NCBI GenBank assembly: GCA_030653545.1 | Contig: JAURZE010000012.1 | Coordinates: 1 to 64,000 of the forward strand | DNA: 64,000 nt | Direction: 5' to 3' | Origin: Nitrospira sp. | GTDB lineage: Bacteria; Nitrospirota; Nitrospiria; Nitrospirales; Nitrospiraceae | Shown: positions 27,091 to 35,432 of the stretch, in pieces | Position numbering within the stretch: the first letter of the stretch is position 1 | How the letters are laid out: the number at the start of each line of letters is the position of its first letter | Made by a program: the position numbers and the translations under genes | The notes under the pieces: model-generated | Database searches by the model: none | Told to the model about the DNA's origin: nothing | What the model saw: the letters and a program-made list of their open reading frames with translations, nothing else

Positions 27091-28158
27091 TTACCGGAAC
27101 GTCGACCCGACAATCCGCTCCACTCGATCATCCCGACCTCCGAGCTCCCGATACTTGCGATACTGCGCGAGCGCGCGGGGCATGTCTTTCCGGTGCAACT
27201 CATAGAAGACGCCGAGATTGTAGTGCGCTTCGGCATACTCCGGCTTCAGCGCCACCGCCGAGGTATACTCGCGTTCCGCCTCGTCAAGCATGCCCATGCT
27301 CGTGTAGACCACACCCAAATTCAAATGGGCTTCCGCATAGCCCGGCTGATACCGGAGCACTTCAAGGAATTCCCGTTCGGCCTCGGCAGACTTGCCCTGG
27401 CTGCGATAGATGAATCCCAAATTGTAGTGTGCATCGACCAGGTCCGGTTTTGCTGCGACCGCCTGCTTATAGGCATACGCCGCTTCCACCAGATCGTTGC
27501 GTTTCTCCGCCATCCGACCGGTCAGATACCAGGCATCGGCATGTTTGGGATGGGCCTTCGTCAAGCGGGCCAGCGTTTCTGCAGCCACCTTCGTCTCGCC
27601 GGCGTGATCCTGAAGTGTCGCCAGAGAGAACAATGCTTCCGGATGGTTTGGCTGAATCGACAACAGCCCCTGATAGGTCTTGATCGCAGCAGGTACATCA
27701 CGCTGCGACTCATAGAGCTTGCCCAGATCCAGATACGACTCCGCATGCTTCGGATCGGCTTCGATCGCTTTCATGAGCGCCTGTTGCGCCTCGGCCGACT
27801 TGCCCTGCGCGGCGTAGACTTCGGCGAGATCATTGAGCGCCTCGGCGAAGGCCGGCTTCGCTTTGAGCGCGCGCACAAACTCCTCCGCCGCTTCGGCCGG
27901 CTTCCGGCCTTTCAGTAAGACGAGTCCGTGGAGATGCAGCGCCTGAGGCGACCCGGGATTGAGATGCAGCGCTTTCTGCACCGCCTCATCGGCGGCTTTC
28001 AGATCGCCGCGAGCCAGCGCGGCGCGCGTCAGATCCAGCTCATGCTGAAGCGATTCCTGAAGACCAGCGGCAGAGACAGAAGGGAAGAGGAAGAGAAGAA
28101 GGAAACCACAACAGAAACCAAGGACGGTCGCAACCTGAGTTCGGCGGTCTGAAATCAA
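27091..28158 (-). CDS. Secreted TPR-repeat protein
   Basis: 355 aa from TTG 28158, the likeliest start because GGGGGGG precedes it and it gives a signal peptide (hydrophobic F-L-L-L-F-L-F-P-S-V-S-A-A); upstream in-frame starts to 28251 look poor. About nine consecutive TPR units follow, with repeated A-x-x-x-L-G-x-x-Y and A-H-Y-N-L-G patterns. TPRs build a protein-binding solenoid. Partners are not indicated by the neighbourhood. Probably periplasmic. Confidence 0.75.
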   Translation of the reverse strand: MISDRRTQVATVLGFCCGFLLLFLFPSVSAAGLQESLQHELDLTRAALARGDLKAADEAVQKALHLNPGSPQALHLHGLVLLKGRKPAEAAEEFVRALKAKPAFAEALNDLAEVYAAQGKSAEAQQALMKAIEADPKHAESYLDLGKLYESQRDVPAAIKTYQGLLSIQPNHPEALFSLATLQDHAGETKVAAETLARLTKAHPKHADAWYLTGRMAEKRNDLVEAAYAYKQAVAAKPDLVDAHYNLGFIYRSQGKSAEAEREFLEVLRYQPGYAEAHLNLGVVYTSMGMLDEAEREYTSAVALKPEYAEAHYNLGVFYELHRKDMPRALAQYRKYRELGGRDDRVERIVGSTFR

Positions 28159-28252
28159 GGCGTCCCCCCCTTCAACACAAACAACTCTCGGCGGACTATA
28201 AACGGGGCGAAGGAGGGAAATCAACGTGCTGCGGCACAACCAGCAAGGCATG

Positions 28253-28281
28253 GGGAGCGACGCCGAATCAGCGTCGCTCCC
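28253..28281 (-). terminator. Strong stem-loop after periplasmic gene
   Basis: A perfect 11-base stem (GGGAGCGACGC against GCGTCGCTCCC, loop CGAATCA) 16 bases after the stop of the 158-aa gene. Few T residues follow, so it may be an mRNA 3' stabiliser rather than a classic terminator. Confidence 0.6.
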
Positions 28282-28296
28282 GCATCGAAGATTAGA

Positions 28297-28773
28297 CTAC
28301 TTCAACAACATCAGCTTCCCGCCGGCATCTTTGGGATTGAGCTGATCCCGATACACAAACGTGCTGCCGGCCGCGTACAACAGATCGCTCGTCGGAATAC
28401 CGATATACTTCGTCTCTCCCGGCTTGAGCACGATCTTCACATTCAACACGGTCGGCGCCGATTGATTCTCCGCCGCCGTCATATGAAACCCGCGCTCGAC
28501 GGCGGACTTGTTGGTCACCCGCACCAAGACCGGAGTCCCCGGCCGGTTCTTCAAGTCCAGCACCGACGTCGGCGGATACAGAATCTTCAGCGCCCCGACC
28601 TCGGTCGCATAGATATCCAGATCGACCGGCAACTCCTTGAACGACTGGCCGACCACCGACCCGGTCTCCAGATCGCCGACTTCCACACCACCGGACTGCA
28701 ACGCCCAGGCCCCGGAAACCATCATCAACACCGCGGCACAACTGACAAGGCCCACACCTAACTTCCGTACCAT
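28297..28773 (-). CDS. Periplasmic hypothetical protein, cupredoxin-like strand pattern
   Basis: 158 aa from ATG 28773, with AGGAGGAGG 6 bases upstream. A signal peptide ends S-G-A-W-A. The mature part is mostly beta strands (V-G-A-L-K-I-L-Y-P-P, P-V-L-V-R-V-T-N-K-S, L-K-P-G-E-T-K-Y-I-G-I-P, G-S-T-F-V-Y-R), reminiscent of cupredoxin-like folds in which a K-P-G-E-T-K strand is common. A clear Cys/His copper site is not visible, so metal binding is not claimed. It is 28 bases downstream of the 112-aa secreted gene. Confidence 0.65.
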   Translation of the reverse strand: MVRKLGVGLVSCAAVLMMVSGAWALQSGGVEVGDLETGSVVGQSFKELPVDLDIYATEVGALKILYPPTSVLDLKNRPGTPVLVRVTNKSAVERGFHMTAAENQSAPTVLNVKIVLKPGETKYIGIPTSDLLYAAGSTFVYRDQLNPKDAGGKLMLLK

Positions 28774-28801
28774 ACGCAACCTCCTCCTGAGTTAAAAACG
28801 A

Positions 28802-29140
28802 TTAGGACGTACGAGGCTCTTCGAACCCGTGACAGGGAGGCAACCCCGCCTCTTCCAGCACTTGCCTCCCGATGACATGATTGCCGACCAGCAGAAACAG
28901 AATCTTCAATCGTTTGGTATTCTCAAGGAACCGCCCGCTCGCGAACGCGGTCACTTCCCGCGACCCGTCAACCTGCGATCGGTCCTCTTCAATGGTCACT
29001 GAATAGTAGTCGAAGCCCTCGAAAGCATGATTGAACGTGTGCTCGCGAAGCAGTTGCTCCAGCGACTGGTCCGGAGCGGCAGCGGACAGCCCGGGGGACA
29101 GGAACAGGCAGGTGAGCATCGTGGCAAGCCAAAGACGCAC
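28802..29140 (-). CDS. Small secreted hypothetical protein, 112 aa
   Basis: A signal peptide (M-R-L-W-L-A-T-M-L-T-C-L-F-L, cut near L-S-A-A-A) and a mostly helical, charged mature part with H-T-F-N-H-A-F-E-G-F-D-Y-Y. No family recognised. Upstream, at 29188-29230, is a diverged copy of the two-block motif found before two small C-x-W-x-C protein genes and tonB. It probably forms an operon with the 158-aa gene. Confidence 0.6.
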   Translation of the reverse strand: MRLWLATMLTCLFLSPGLSAAAPDQSLEQLLREHTFNHAFEGFDYYSVTIEEDRSQVDGSREVTAFASGRFLENTKRLKILFLLVGNHVIGRQVLEEAGLPPCHGFEEPRTS

Positions 29141-29187
29141 AAGACAGTCTCCGAGGAGGGGCTACTGTAGCCACCCCCTCAAACGCT

Positions 29188-29230
29188 GTCCACCGATGCC
29201 TGCTAACTGATGCACACCGATGCAACAGAA
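29188..29230 (-). promoter_or_regulatory. Two-block upstream motif, diverged copy (M4)
   Basis: In minus-strand orientation, TGTTGCA then CGGTGGAC, 25 bases apart: ten bases, one helical turn, more than in the other copies. The spacer keeps AGCAGGCAT, as in the 43146 copy, and GCATCNGT is repeated in tandem. It ends 48 bases upstream of the 112-aa gene start. Confidence 0.5.
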
Positions 29231-29314
29231 GATCGAAACGACCCGGAGTGGAACCGCCTTGAAGCCTCGGGGGAAGAATCAGGGAACGGACAGCGAAAGG
29301 GGAGGGGGAAAATT

Positions 29315-29342
29315 GGCACGGCCCTATAAGAAGAGCCGTGCC
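29315..29342 (-). terminator. Terminator after SmbP gene
   Basis: GGCACGGC pairs perfectly with GCCGTGCC, and on the minus strand the stem is followed by AATTTTCC. It lies 36 bases after the SmbP stop, in a 237-base gap that otherwise holds only the upstream motif at 29188. Confidence 0.7.
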
Positions 29343-29377
29343 TGAGAAATCGATCAGTAAACGGACCTGCGCATCGA

Positions 29378-29677
29378 CTACTTGGTCTTTTTGCCCTTCG
29401 CCGGCTTCTCCGCCTGCTCGGCGTGCGCCAAGGCTTCTTCCGCATGCTTCACGGCTTCCTTCGCATGCTCCAGCGCTTCCTTGGCGTGGGCATCGGTGCT
29501 GCTCTTCACGGCTTCTTCCAAATGCGTAATCGCTTCCTTCTCATGCGCGACCGCTTCCTTGGCATGCGCGATCGTTTCCTTCACATGCGCATTCCCGGCC
29601 AACACTGTCCCGACCGGCCCGGCCACCATCAATGCACCACACGCCACAACCGCCAACAGCACGCGAGCTTTCAACAT
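29378..29677 (-). CDS. smbP: SmbP-like small metal-binding protein
   Basis: 99 aa with signal peptide (residues 1-28, ending V-L-A-G). The mature part is an almost pure helix of heptad-like units containing H-A-K-E-A-V and H-A-E-E-A, with about a dozen regularly spaced His and many Glu. This is the pattern of SmbP, a periplasmic Cu- and divalent-metal-binding protein known from ammonia oxidisers. It likely buffers copper in the periplasm. It is followed by its own terminator. Confidence 0.85.
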   Translation of the reverse strand: MLKARVLLAVVACGALMVAGPVGTVLAGNAHVKETIAHAKEAVAHEKEAITHLEEAVKSSTDAHAKEALEHAKEAVKHAEEALAHAEQAEKPAKGKKTK

Positions 29678-29768
29678 AAAGAATCCTCCTTGGAAATGTG
29701 GATAGGCTAAAGCGACGGATCGAATTGTATCGAGATCGTGAGAAATTAGAAAGCGTCCGCCGGCATCG

Positions 29769-30941
29769 TCACACCGTCCGTTCGCCGAGCGCCTGAACCA
29801 CTTCGAGTCGGGCCGCGCGCGTCGCCGGGATCAGCCCGCCCGCCAGGCTCATACACACGGCAAAGAGCAGCGCCAACCCGGTCATGCCGGGGGAAAGCTG
29901 GAACCCGAACGCGATCTCGGACCCCGTGTCCCAGTTCACAGTCGAGATCGTCACCGACTGGAGGAAGGACGCCCCGGCTATGCCGAGCAGCCCCGCGCTC
30001 GCTCCCAGGGCCATCGACTCGAACAGGAAGGTCTGAAGAATCGCGATTCTGGTGAAACCGAGGGTCCGGAGCGTGCCGATTTCCGTCGTACGCTGTGCCA
30101 CGGACGCGGACATCGTCATGGTCGCACCCAGAATCGCCCCGATGCTGAAGACCGCCGTGAGAAAGAGCCCCGTCACACGAATCATTTTCGCCAGGCTTTC
30201 GGCTTTGCCTTCGTAATAATCCGGCTCGCGTTTCACCGAAAGATTGAACCGGGGATCCCGCTCCAGTTGCTCCTTCACCTGAACCAAGGCATCGGGCCGC
30301 GTCAACCCAACAGTCATCGAAGAAAAGGCTGTACGATGAAACGTCGCCATAAATTGTTCCGCATCGCCCCAGACCTCGGAATCGAATCCGCTGCCGTCCG
30401 CGTCGAACACACCCACCACCGTCCATTCCCGATTGCCGAAGTGCAGCACGCGGTGAAGCCCGGCTTCAGGAAACTGTTTGGCCACTTGCGCCCCCACCAT
30501 GATCTCTGTCGTGCCGGGCTCCCACAAGCGGCCCTGCACCAGCCGGACCTTCGGCCGAACGGCAAAGGCATCGTGGGAAGTCCCGCGCAGGCTGAGGCTT
30601 GCAAGACTCCGTTCCTTCGCCTTCCGGAGTGTGAGTTGCAGCCCGATCTCACTGACCGCCACCGGCCGGCCCTCGCCCCCCTGCTCGATCCCCGGCTGCA
30701 ACGCAATAATCTTGGCGCGGTCGCGCGAAATACTGCTGTCGATTTCCGAGAGGGCGCCCTTGCGCAGCAGGATCGCGTTCGCCGGATCGCCCGTCTTCCC
30801 CAGCGTCCGCTCCAATCCGTGCGCCAGCATCAACACGGCCAGGAACACAAACACCACCAGGCCCATCCCCGCCACCGTGAACGCCGTCGTCACACGGCGG
30901 GCCCAGAGATTCCTCAAACTGTAGGCGCCCCACAGCAACAT
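29769..30941 (-). CDS. ABC transporter permease, FtsX/MacB type (second)
   Basis: 390 aa. Four membrane spans: one N-terminal (T-A-F-T-V-A-G-M-G-L-V-V-F-V-F), then a large periplasmic domain, then three at the C-terminus with T-E-I-G-T-L-R-T-L-G-F and A-S-A-G-L-L-G-I-A-G, the FtsX core signature. It follows the first permease after 29 bases and belongs to the exporter unit (permease, permease, ATPase, HlyD). Confidence 0.85.
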   Translation of the reverse strand: MLLWGAYSLRNLWARRVTTAFTVAGMGLVVFVFLAVLMLAHGLERTLGKTGDPANAILLRKGALSEIDSSISRDRAKIIALQPGIEQGGEGRPVAVSEIGLQLTLRKAKERSLASLSLRGTSHDAFAVRPKVRLVQGRLWEPGTTEIMVGAQVAKQFPEAGLHRVLHFGNREWTVVGVFDADGSGFDSEVWGDAEQFMATFHRTAFSSMTVGLTRPDALVQVKEQLERDPRFNLSVKREPDYYEGKAESLAKMIRVTGLFLTAVFSIGAILGATMTMSASVAQRTTEIGTLRTLGFTRIAILQTFLFESMALGASAGLLGIAGASFLQSVTISTVNWDTGSEIAFGFQLSPGMTGLALLFAVCMSLAGGLIPATRAARLEVVQALGERTV

Positions 30942-30970
30942 CCGATTACTCCCGCCGAATCAACAGCCTG

Positions 30971-32137
30971 CTATCCGGCATGCCGCAATCCCTCCAACGT
31001 CGTCATCCGGATCAGGCGGATCGCCGGCCAGAGCGCCGCCGCCAACGCCACCAGCACCATCATGCCCAGGCACAATCCCGCCGTCTCCATCGACACCGCG
31101 TAAGTGGCCACGTACCCGTTCGATTGCGTCATCTGCGCATACAGCCGCGACGCGGGGACGAGCAGTGCCAGTCCCAGCGCCCCGCCGGAGAGCGCCAGCA
31201 GCAACGACTCGCCCAGCACCAGGAGGCAGAAATGCCGCGGCTGAAATCCCAGCGTCTTGATCACGGCATACTCCCTGGTCCGTTCCCGGACCGCCATCGC
31301 CAGCGCATTCACCAGCACCAGCAATGCGATTCCGTTGATGACCGCCGACACGGCTTCCAGGGCGTAGAGCAGCGCGCGCGACCGCTCGATCCACCCGGCA
31401 ATGAACGCCTGTTCCAGTTCCGTGCGTGTCTCGGCGAACGAGTTCGCAAACAGGGCATCGATCGCCAGAGCCACCGCCCGTGGATCGCTGGTCTGGTCCG
31501 TAGTGATGGTGTACCACGAGACCTGATCGGCGCGGTCGGGCTGCGTCGTCTTCACCTGCTCATTGAGATAGTCCCAATGTAGAAACAACTCTTGATCCGA
31601 CCAAATCATGACGTTGCTGCTGCGATAGATCCCGCGCACCGTCACTTCCCATTGCCCCGGATAGATGGTGCCGGTCAGCGGAATGACATCGCCGAGTTTC
31701 CAGCCGTACCGCTCCGCCAGGGACAGGCCCACGAGGCATCCACGGCGATCCTGCGCGAAGGCCAGCCGCTCCCCCTCCGAGAGCAGAATTTCAGGATAAG
31801 TCGTGAGCAACGTCGCCGCTGGCTCGGCAAAGGACGCCAGTGGCTGCTTCGGATCCTGATAAATCCCGCCGAACTCGACGCCATAGTGAACGGACTGCAC
31901 CCCCGGCAGCACCGCGATACGATCCCGGTAAGCCAGCGGCAGCGGCAAGGCCCCCGACATCGCATGGACCATCACCAGCCGGTTCTTGCTGGCCACTTTC
32001 GCCGCCCCCTGCCATTCATCCAGCGTCAGACGGATGAGACCGAACGCCAGCACGACCATGGCCAGCCCCCATACCGTCAACGCCAGCCGGACCGGACGGC
32101 GCAGCGTATTGCGAAGGACGAGCCGCCCGAGCGTCAT
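30971..32137 (-). CDS. ABC transporter permease, FtsX/MacB type (first)
   Basis: 388 aa with the same N-terminal span, large periplasmic domain and three C-terminal spans, including [11 protein letters not shown]. Its ATG overlaps the ATPase stop (ATGA at 32134-32137), showing coupling. Such permeases move lipids, peptides or siderophores from the periplasm using the MacB mechanotransmission mode. Confidence 0.85.
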   Translation of the reverse strand: MTLGRLVLRNTLRRPVRLALTVWGLAMVVLAFGLIRLTLDEWQGAAKVASKNRLVMVHAMSGALPLPLAYRDRIAVLPGVQSVHYGVEFGGIYQDPKQPLASFAEPAATLLTTYPEILLSEGERLAFAQDRRGCLVGLSLAERYGWKLGDVIPLTGTIYPGQWEVTVRGIYRSSNVMIWSDQELFLHWDYLNEQVKTTQPDRADQVSWYTITTDQTSDPRAVALAIDALFANSFAETRTELEQAFIAGWIERSRALLYALEAVSAVINGIALLVLVNALAMAVRERTREYAVIKTLGFQPRHFCLLVLGESLLLALSGGALGLALLVPASRLYAQMTQSNGYVATYAVSMETAGLCLGMMVLVALAAALWPAIRLIRMTTLEGLRHAG

Positions 32138-32817
32138 GGCGGGGACTCCAAGACGCCTTTTTCCAGATGACGGATCAGCTGCGCCCGCTCGGCGGCGCGA
32201 GGATCGTGCGTGACCATCACGATGGTCTTCCCCAATTCGCGATTCAGCCGGCCGAACAGCGTCAGAATGTCTTCGGCCGATTCACGATCCAGATTGCCGG
32301 TCGGCTCGTCCGCAAGAATCATGGTCGGGTCGCTGACGATGGCGCGGGCCAGCCCGACGCGTTGCTCCTGTCCGCCCGAAAGCTGGCGCGGATAATGGTC
32401 CATGCGGTCGCCGAGACCGACTAGCCGCAGCGCGGTCTTCACATGCTCCGTCCGCTCCGTCCGCGAGAGATGCGTGAGCAAAAGGGGCAACTCCACATTT
32501 TCAGCCGCGGTCAGGACCGGAATGAGATTGTACGATTGGAACACATACCCGATGTGTCGCGCCCGCCAGCGCGCCATGTCGCCTTCCGAAAGACCGTCGA
32601 GTCGCGTGCCGGCCACGACCACCGCCCCGCTGGTCGGACGATCGATCCCGGCCATCAGGTTGAGCAGGGTGCTCTTGCCCGACCCGGAGGGCCCCATAAT
32701 CGCGAGGAACGTACCGGCAGGAATTGAAAAGGAGAGGTCCCGCAGCACAGACACCTCCGTGCCCGCCCGGGAATAGACTTTCGAGATACGCTGCAGCGTG
32801 ACAACCGGATCGTACAC
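32134..32817 (-). CDS. ABC transporter ATP-binding protein, MacB/LolD type
   Basis: 227 aa from GTG 32817, 11 bases after the HlyD stop; longer frames run inside the upstream gene. Walker A is G-P-S-G-S-G-K-S-T, signature L-S-G-G-Q-E-Q-R-V, Walker [13 protein letters not shown], and H-loop V-T-H-D. It has the Y-N-L-I-P-V-L-T-A-x-E-N-V sequence typical of MacB/LolD. It powers the two adjacent permeases. The signature reads Q-E-Q-R where most have Q-Q-Q-R. Confidence 0.92.
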   Translation of the reverse strand: MYDPVVTLQRISKVYSRAGTEVSVLRDLSFSIPAGTFLAIMGPSGSGKSTLLNLMAGIDRPTSGAVVVAGTRLDGLSEGDMARWRARHIGYVFQSYNLIPVLTAAENVELPLLLTHLSRTERTEHVKTALRLVGLGDRMDHYPRQLSGGQEQRVGLARAIVSDPTMILADEPTGNLDRESAEDILTLFGRLNRELGKTIVMVTHDPRAAERAQLIRHLEKGVLESPP

Positions 32818-32828
32818 GTGAGCAGGCC

Positions 32829-34100
32829 TTACGACGGGCGCCGGAGCACGGTAACGGACATGCCGGGGCGGAGACTGTCGGAGGGCACTGCCGCAACCTC
32901 GTCGGTTTGCGAGAGCGCGCCGCGCACCGGCGTGAGGCCCCCCACAGGGGAACCTGGCTGAACGTCCTTTTCGACGATCGCGCCATTCCTCACCAGAAAC
33001 ACCACCGGCCGACCGGCACGCATCACGACGGCCGTAGAGGGCACACCCCATTCCTCCACCGTACTGTCGGCAGAGCCGGGACGAACACCGAACGTCACTT
33101 TCGCGCTGAGTTCCGGCCGCACCCGCTCATCGAGATCAAGAAACCGCACGCGGGTGAGGATCGTCGCTTTGGCCCGGTCGGCAATCGGCATGACTTGCGA
33201 GACTTCGCCGCGATAGCGATGGTCGGGCACGGAGTCCAATTGGATCTCGGCCGGCTGCCCGGCCTGCACGCGATGAATCATCGACTCCGACACCTCCGCA
33301 TCCACCATTACGGAATTCATATCCGCGATGGCCACGACCGACCCGCGCGACAAATTCGACGCGGCCATCGGCGCCACCACTTCGCCGACCTCGGCAAACT
33401 TCTTCACCACGGTGCCATCGAACGGTGCGCGCACGTTGGTGCTCTCAACCTGCACCTCGGCGGATTGGCGCTCCGCTTCCGCCGCCGCTACCGCCGCCTC
33501 GGCTGACTTCACCGCCCCGGCGGCGCGCCGGAGCCGCGCGCCGGCCATGTCGAATTCGGACTGCGTCGCGAACGATTGTTCGATGAGCGTTTTCATCCGG
33601 TCGAAATGAAGCGTCGCCTCTTGCAGCTCCGGCCTGGCCGTGACCAGCTGCGCGCGGGCCACCTCCAGCTTCGCCCGGGCCTGCTGGAGCAGCGCATCCA
33701 TATCCGTATGCTCCAGCCGCGCGATCACGTCGCCTTCTTTGACCCGATCCCCGACCTTGACACCGAGATATTCCATCCGGCCTGTGCCTTTCGACGCGAT
33801 CGACGCCTGTCGCTGCGCCACCACATAGCCCGCTGCGGCTAACCCCGACGAGCCGCCTCCCGGCATGCGCACTACCGCCGCCACTTCGACCGACGGAGCC
33901 TGACCGATCAGTCCCGTTTTCCACGCGCCCACCCCTCCGGCCAGCAACAGGACCAGCAGCAGCCAGCCCCACCATCCCGACTGTGCGGATGACCGCTTCG
34001 CGAAATGCTCCTCGCGTGGAATGGTCAAGCCATCCAAGTCCGCATCATGAATGCCGACTTTCAGCGGGTCCGGACGTTCCGGCGTAAATTGAGCAGACAC
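32829..34100 (-). CDS. Efflux membrane-fusion protein (HlyD/MacA type)
   Basis: 423 aa from GTG 34100, chosen for the GGAGG site 5 bases upstream. A signal-anchor helix ([14 protein letters not shown]) precedes a lipoyl half ([15 protein letters not shown]), an alpha hairpin rich in Ala/Glu, the second half F-D-G-T-V-V-K-K, and a C-terminal beta domain. It links an inner-membrane ABC exporter to an outer-membrane channel. No channel gene is adjacent. Confidence 0.88.
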   Translation of the reverse strand: MSAQFTPERPDPLKVGIHDADLDGLTIPREEHFAKRSSAQSGWWGWLLLVLLLAGGVGAWKTGLIGQAPSVEVAAVVRMPGGGSSGLAAAGYVVAQRQASIASKGTGRMEYLGVKVGDRVKEGDVIARLEHTDMDALLQQARAKLEVARAQLVTARPELQEATLHFDRMKTLIEQSFATQSEFDMAGARLRRAAGAVKSAEAAVAAAEAERQSAEVQVESTNVRAPFDGTVVKKFAEVGEVVAPMAASNLSRGSVVAIADMNSVMVDAEVSESMIHRVQAGQPAEIQLDSVPDHRYRGEVSQVMPIADRAKATILTRVRFLDLDERVRPELSAKVTFGVRPGSADSTVEEWGVPSTAVVMRAGRPVVFLVRNGAIVEKDVQPGSPVGGLTPVRGALSQTDEVAAVPSDSLRPGMSVTVLRRPS

Positions 34101-34198
34101 AAGGCCTCCGTTGTCATAGGGACGCAAAGCTTACCATAGATGTTCATACCGACTACAGAAACACCTGCGGCGAAGGCACCGCCGCCAACGCAAAGTCA

Positions 34199-35428
34199 TC
34201 AGTTGCCAGCCGCTCTGGCCTTCCTTTTCCGCCACCACATGAGAAAGCCGGTGGCGTAGATAACCGGACAGGCTACTCCACTCACAAATACCAACACCCG
34301 CCCGGTCCATCCGAACGCCTGCCCTGAATGCAGCGGCCATTGCCAATCCAGAAATGTTTCTCCGGCGCTGCGCCTGGTCATCGGATCGCGCACGTCGAGG
34401 ATCGCCCCGCTGTATTGATCGACCGTCACCTGCCGCTCCGACCAGAAGGCACTCAGCCCCGGCACATGGCGTCGTCCGATGACATACACTCCTGTTTCAC
34501 CGTCCGGCATCGCCACACTGCTCAACACCCCGTCCGGATACGTCCCCGCGGCGATCGCGACCGCGCGTTCCGCGCCGATAGCTGCCAGACCAGCCCCCGG
34601 CGCCGACGTTGGCGCTTGCGCCGGACCACGGGTCGCGGGAGAAAACAGTTGCACCATCCACACATACGGCCCGTTCACATTCATATCGACCCCCGACAGC
34701 AGCACCGCGCCCAGCACGACGAGCGTGTAGAGCGAGACCGTCTTGTGCAGGTCGAAATTCAGCCGAGTCTGGTTGGTGGGCCGCCGGATGACAAAGGCCT
34801 GCCGCCACTGCCCCGCACGCGGCCACCAGACGAGAATTCCGGTGAGCAGGGACAGCGTCAACAACACTGCGGCAATCCCGGCCAGCGTCACCCCGGTCTC
34901 GCCCATGAACAATGTGTAGTGCAGGGCGAAGACCACATCCATGAACGAGGAGGGCACCCATTCGGCTGCGCCATAGGCGCGCACCCCCGTTACCCTGGCG
35001 CGATACGGATCGACGAAGATCCGCGCCCAGGCTTTCGACGGCTGCTCGGCATAGACGGCGAAAACACCTTCCGTGCTCCCAGGCCCATAGATCTGTATCA
35101 CACGACTGCCCGGCGGCGCCGCCTGCACGGCAGCCGCCAGCAGCTCCTCGATAGGACGATATCCCGGGGCTCCTGCCTGAGCTCCTGGCGGAACCGTCAC
35201 CGTGAGCAGGCGCGGATTCAACCACTCATCGATCTCCTGCCAGAACACCAGGATGCTGCCGGTCAATCCAAAGACGACCAGCAGCGCCCCGATAAACAAA
35301 CCCAGATACAGATGCACCTGCACCCACAGGCTGCGCCACGTTCGCATGCGAGTCGTACGCGGCGCCGCCAGGCCTGCCGAATCGGCAAGGCCCGGACTCG
35401 CTGTCTGCATGGATGCGTCCTGGGCCAT
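34199..35428 (-). CDS. PepSY-associated membrane protein (PiuB-like)
   Basis: 409 aa starting 4 bases after the receptor stop. Four membrane spans, the first with L-G-L-F-I-G-A-L-L-V-V-F-G-L-T-G-S, and intervening PepSY-type periplasmic sections with conserved H-Y-T-L-F-M-G and D-L-H-K-T-V-S-L-Y. These proteins accompany siderophore receptors and are thought to reduce ferric siderophores. It forms an operon with the receptor upstream and probably the exporter downstream. Confidence 0.88.
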   Translation of the reverse strand: MAQDASMQTASPGLADSAGLAAPRTTRMRTWRSLWVQVHLYLGLFIGALLVVFGLTGSILVFWQEIDEWLNPRLLTVTVPPGAQAGAPGYRPIEELLAAAVQAAPPGSRVIQIYGPGSTEGVFAVYAEQPSKAWARIFVDPYRARVTGVRAYGAAEWVPSSFMDVVFALHYTLFMGETGVTLAGIAAVLLTLSLLTGILVWWPRAGQWRQAFVIRRPTNQTRLNFDLHKTVSLYTLVVLGAVLLSGVDMNVNGPYVWMVQLFSPATRGPAQAPTSAPGAGLAAIGAERAVAIAAGTYPDGVLSSVAMPDGETGVYVIGRRHVPGLSAFWSERQVTVDQYSGAILDVRDPMTRRSAGETFLDWQWPLHSGQAFGWTGRVLVFVSGVACPVIYATGFLMWWRKRKARAAGN

Positions 35429-35432
35429 GGAC

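Noticed and set aside
28292-28741. Second minus-strand frame of 149 codons
   Set aside because: Overlaps the secreted 158-aa gene in another frame; Gly/Arg-rich composition and no signal peptide or ribosome site as good as the AGGAGGAGG of the real gene.
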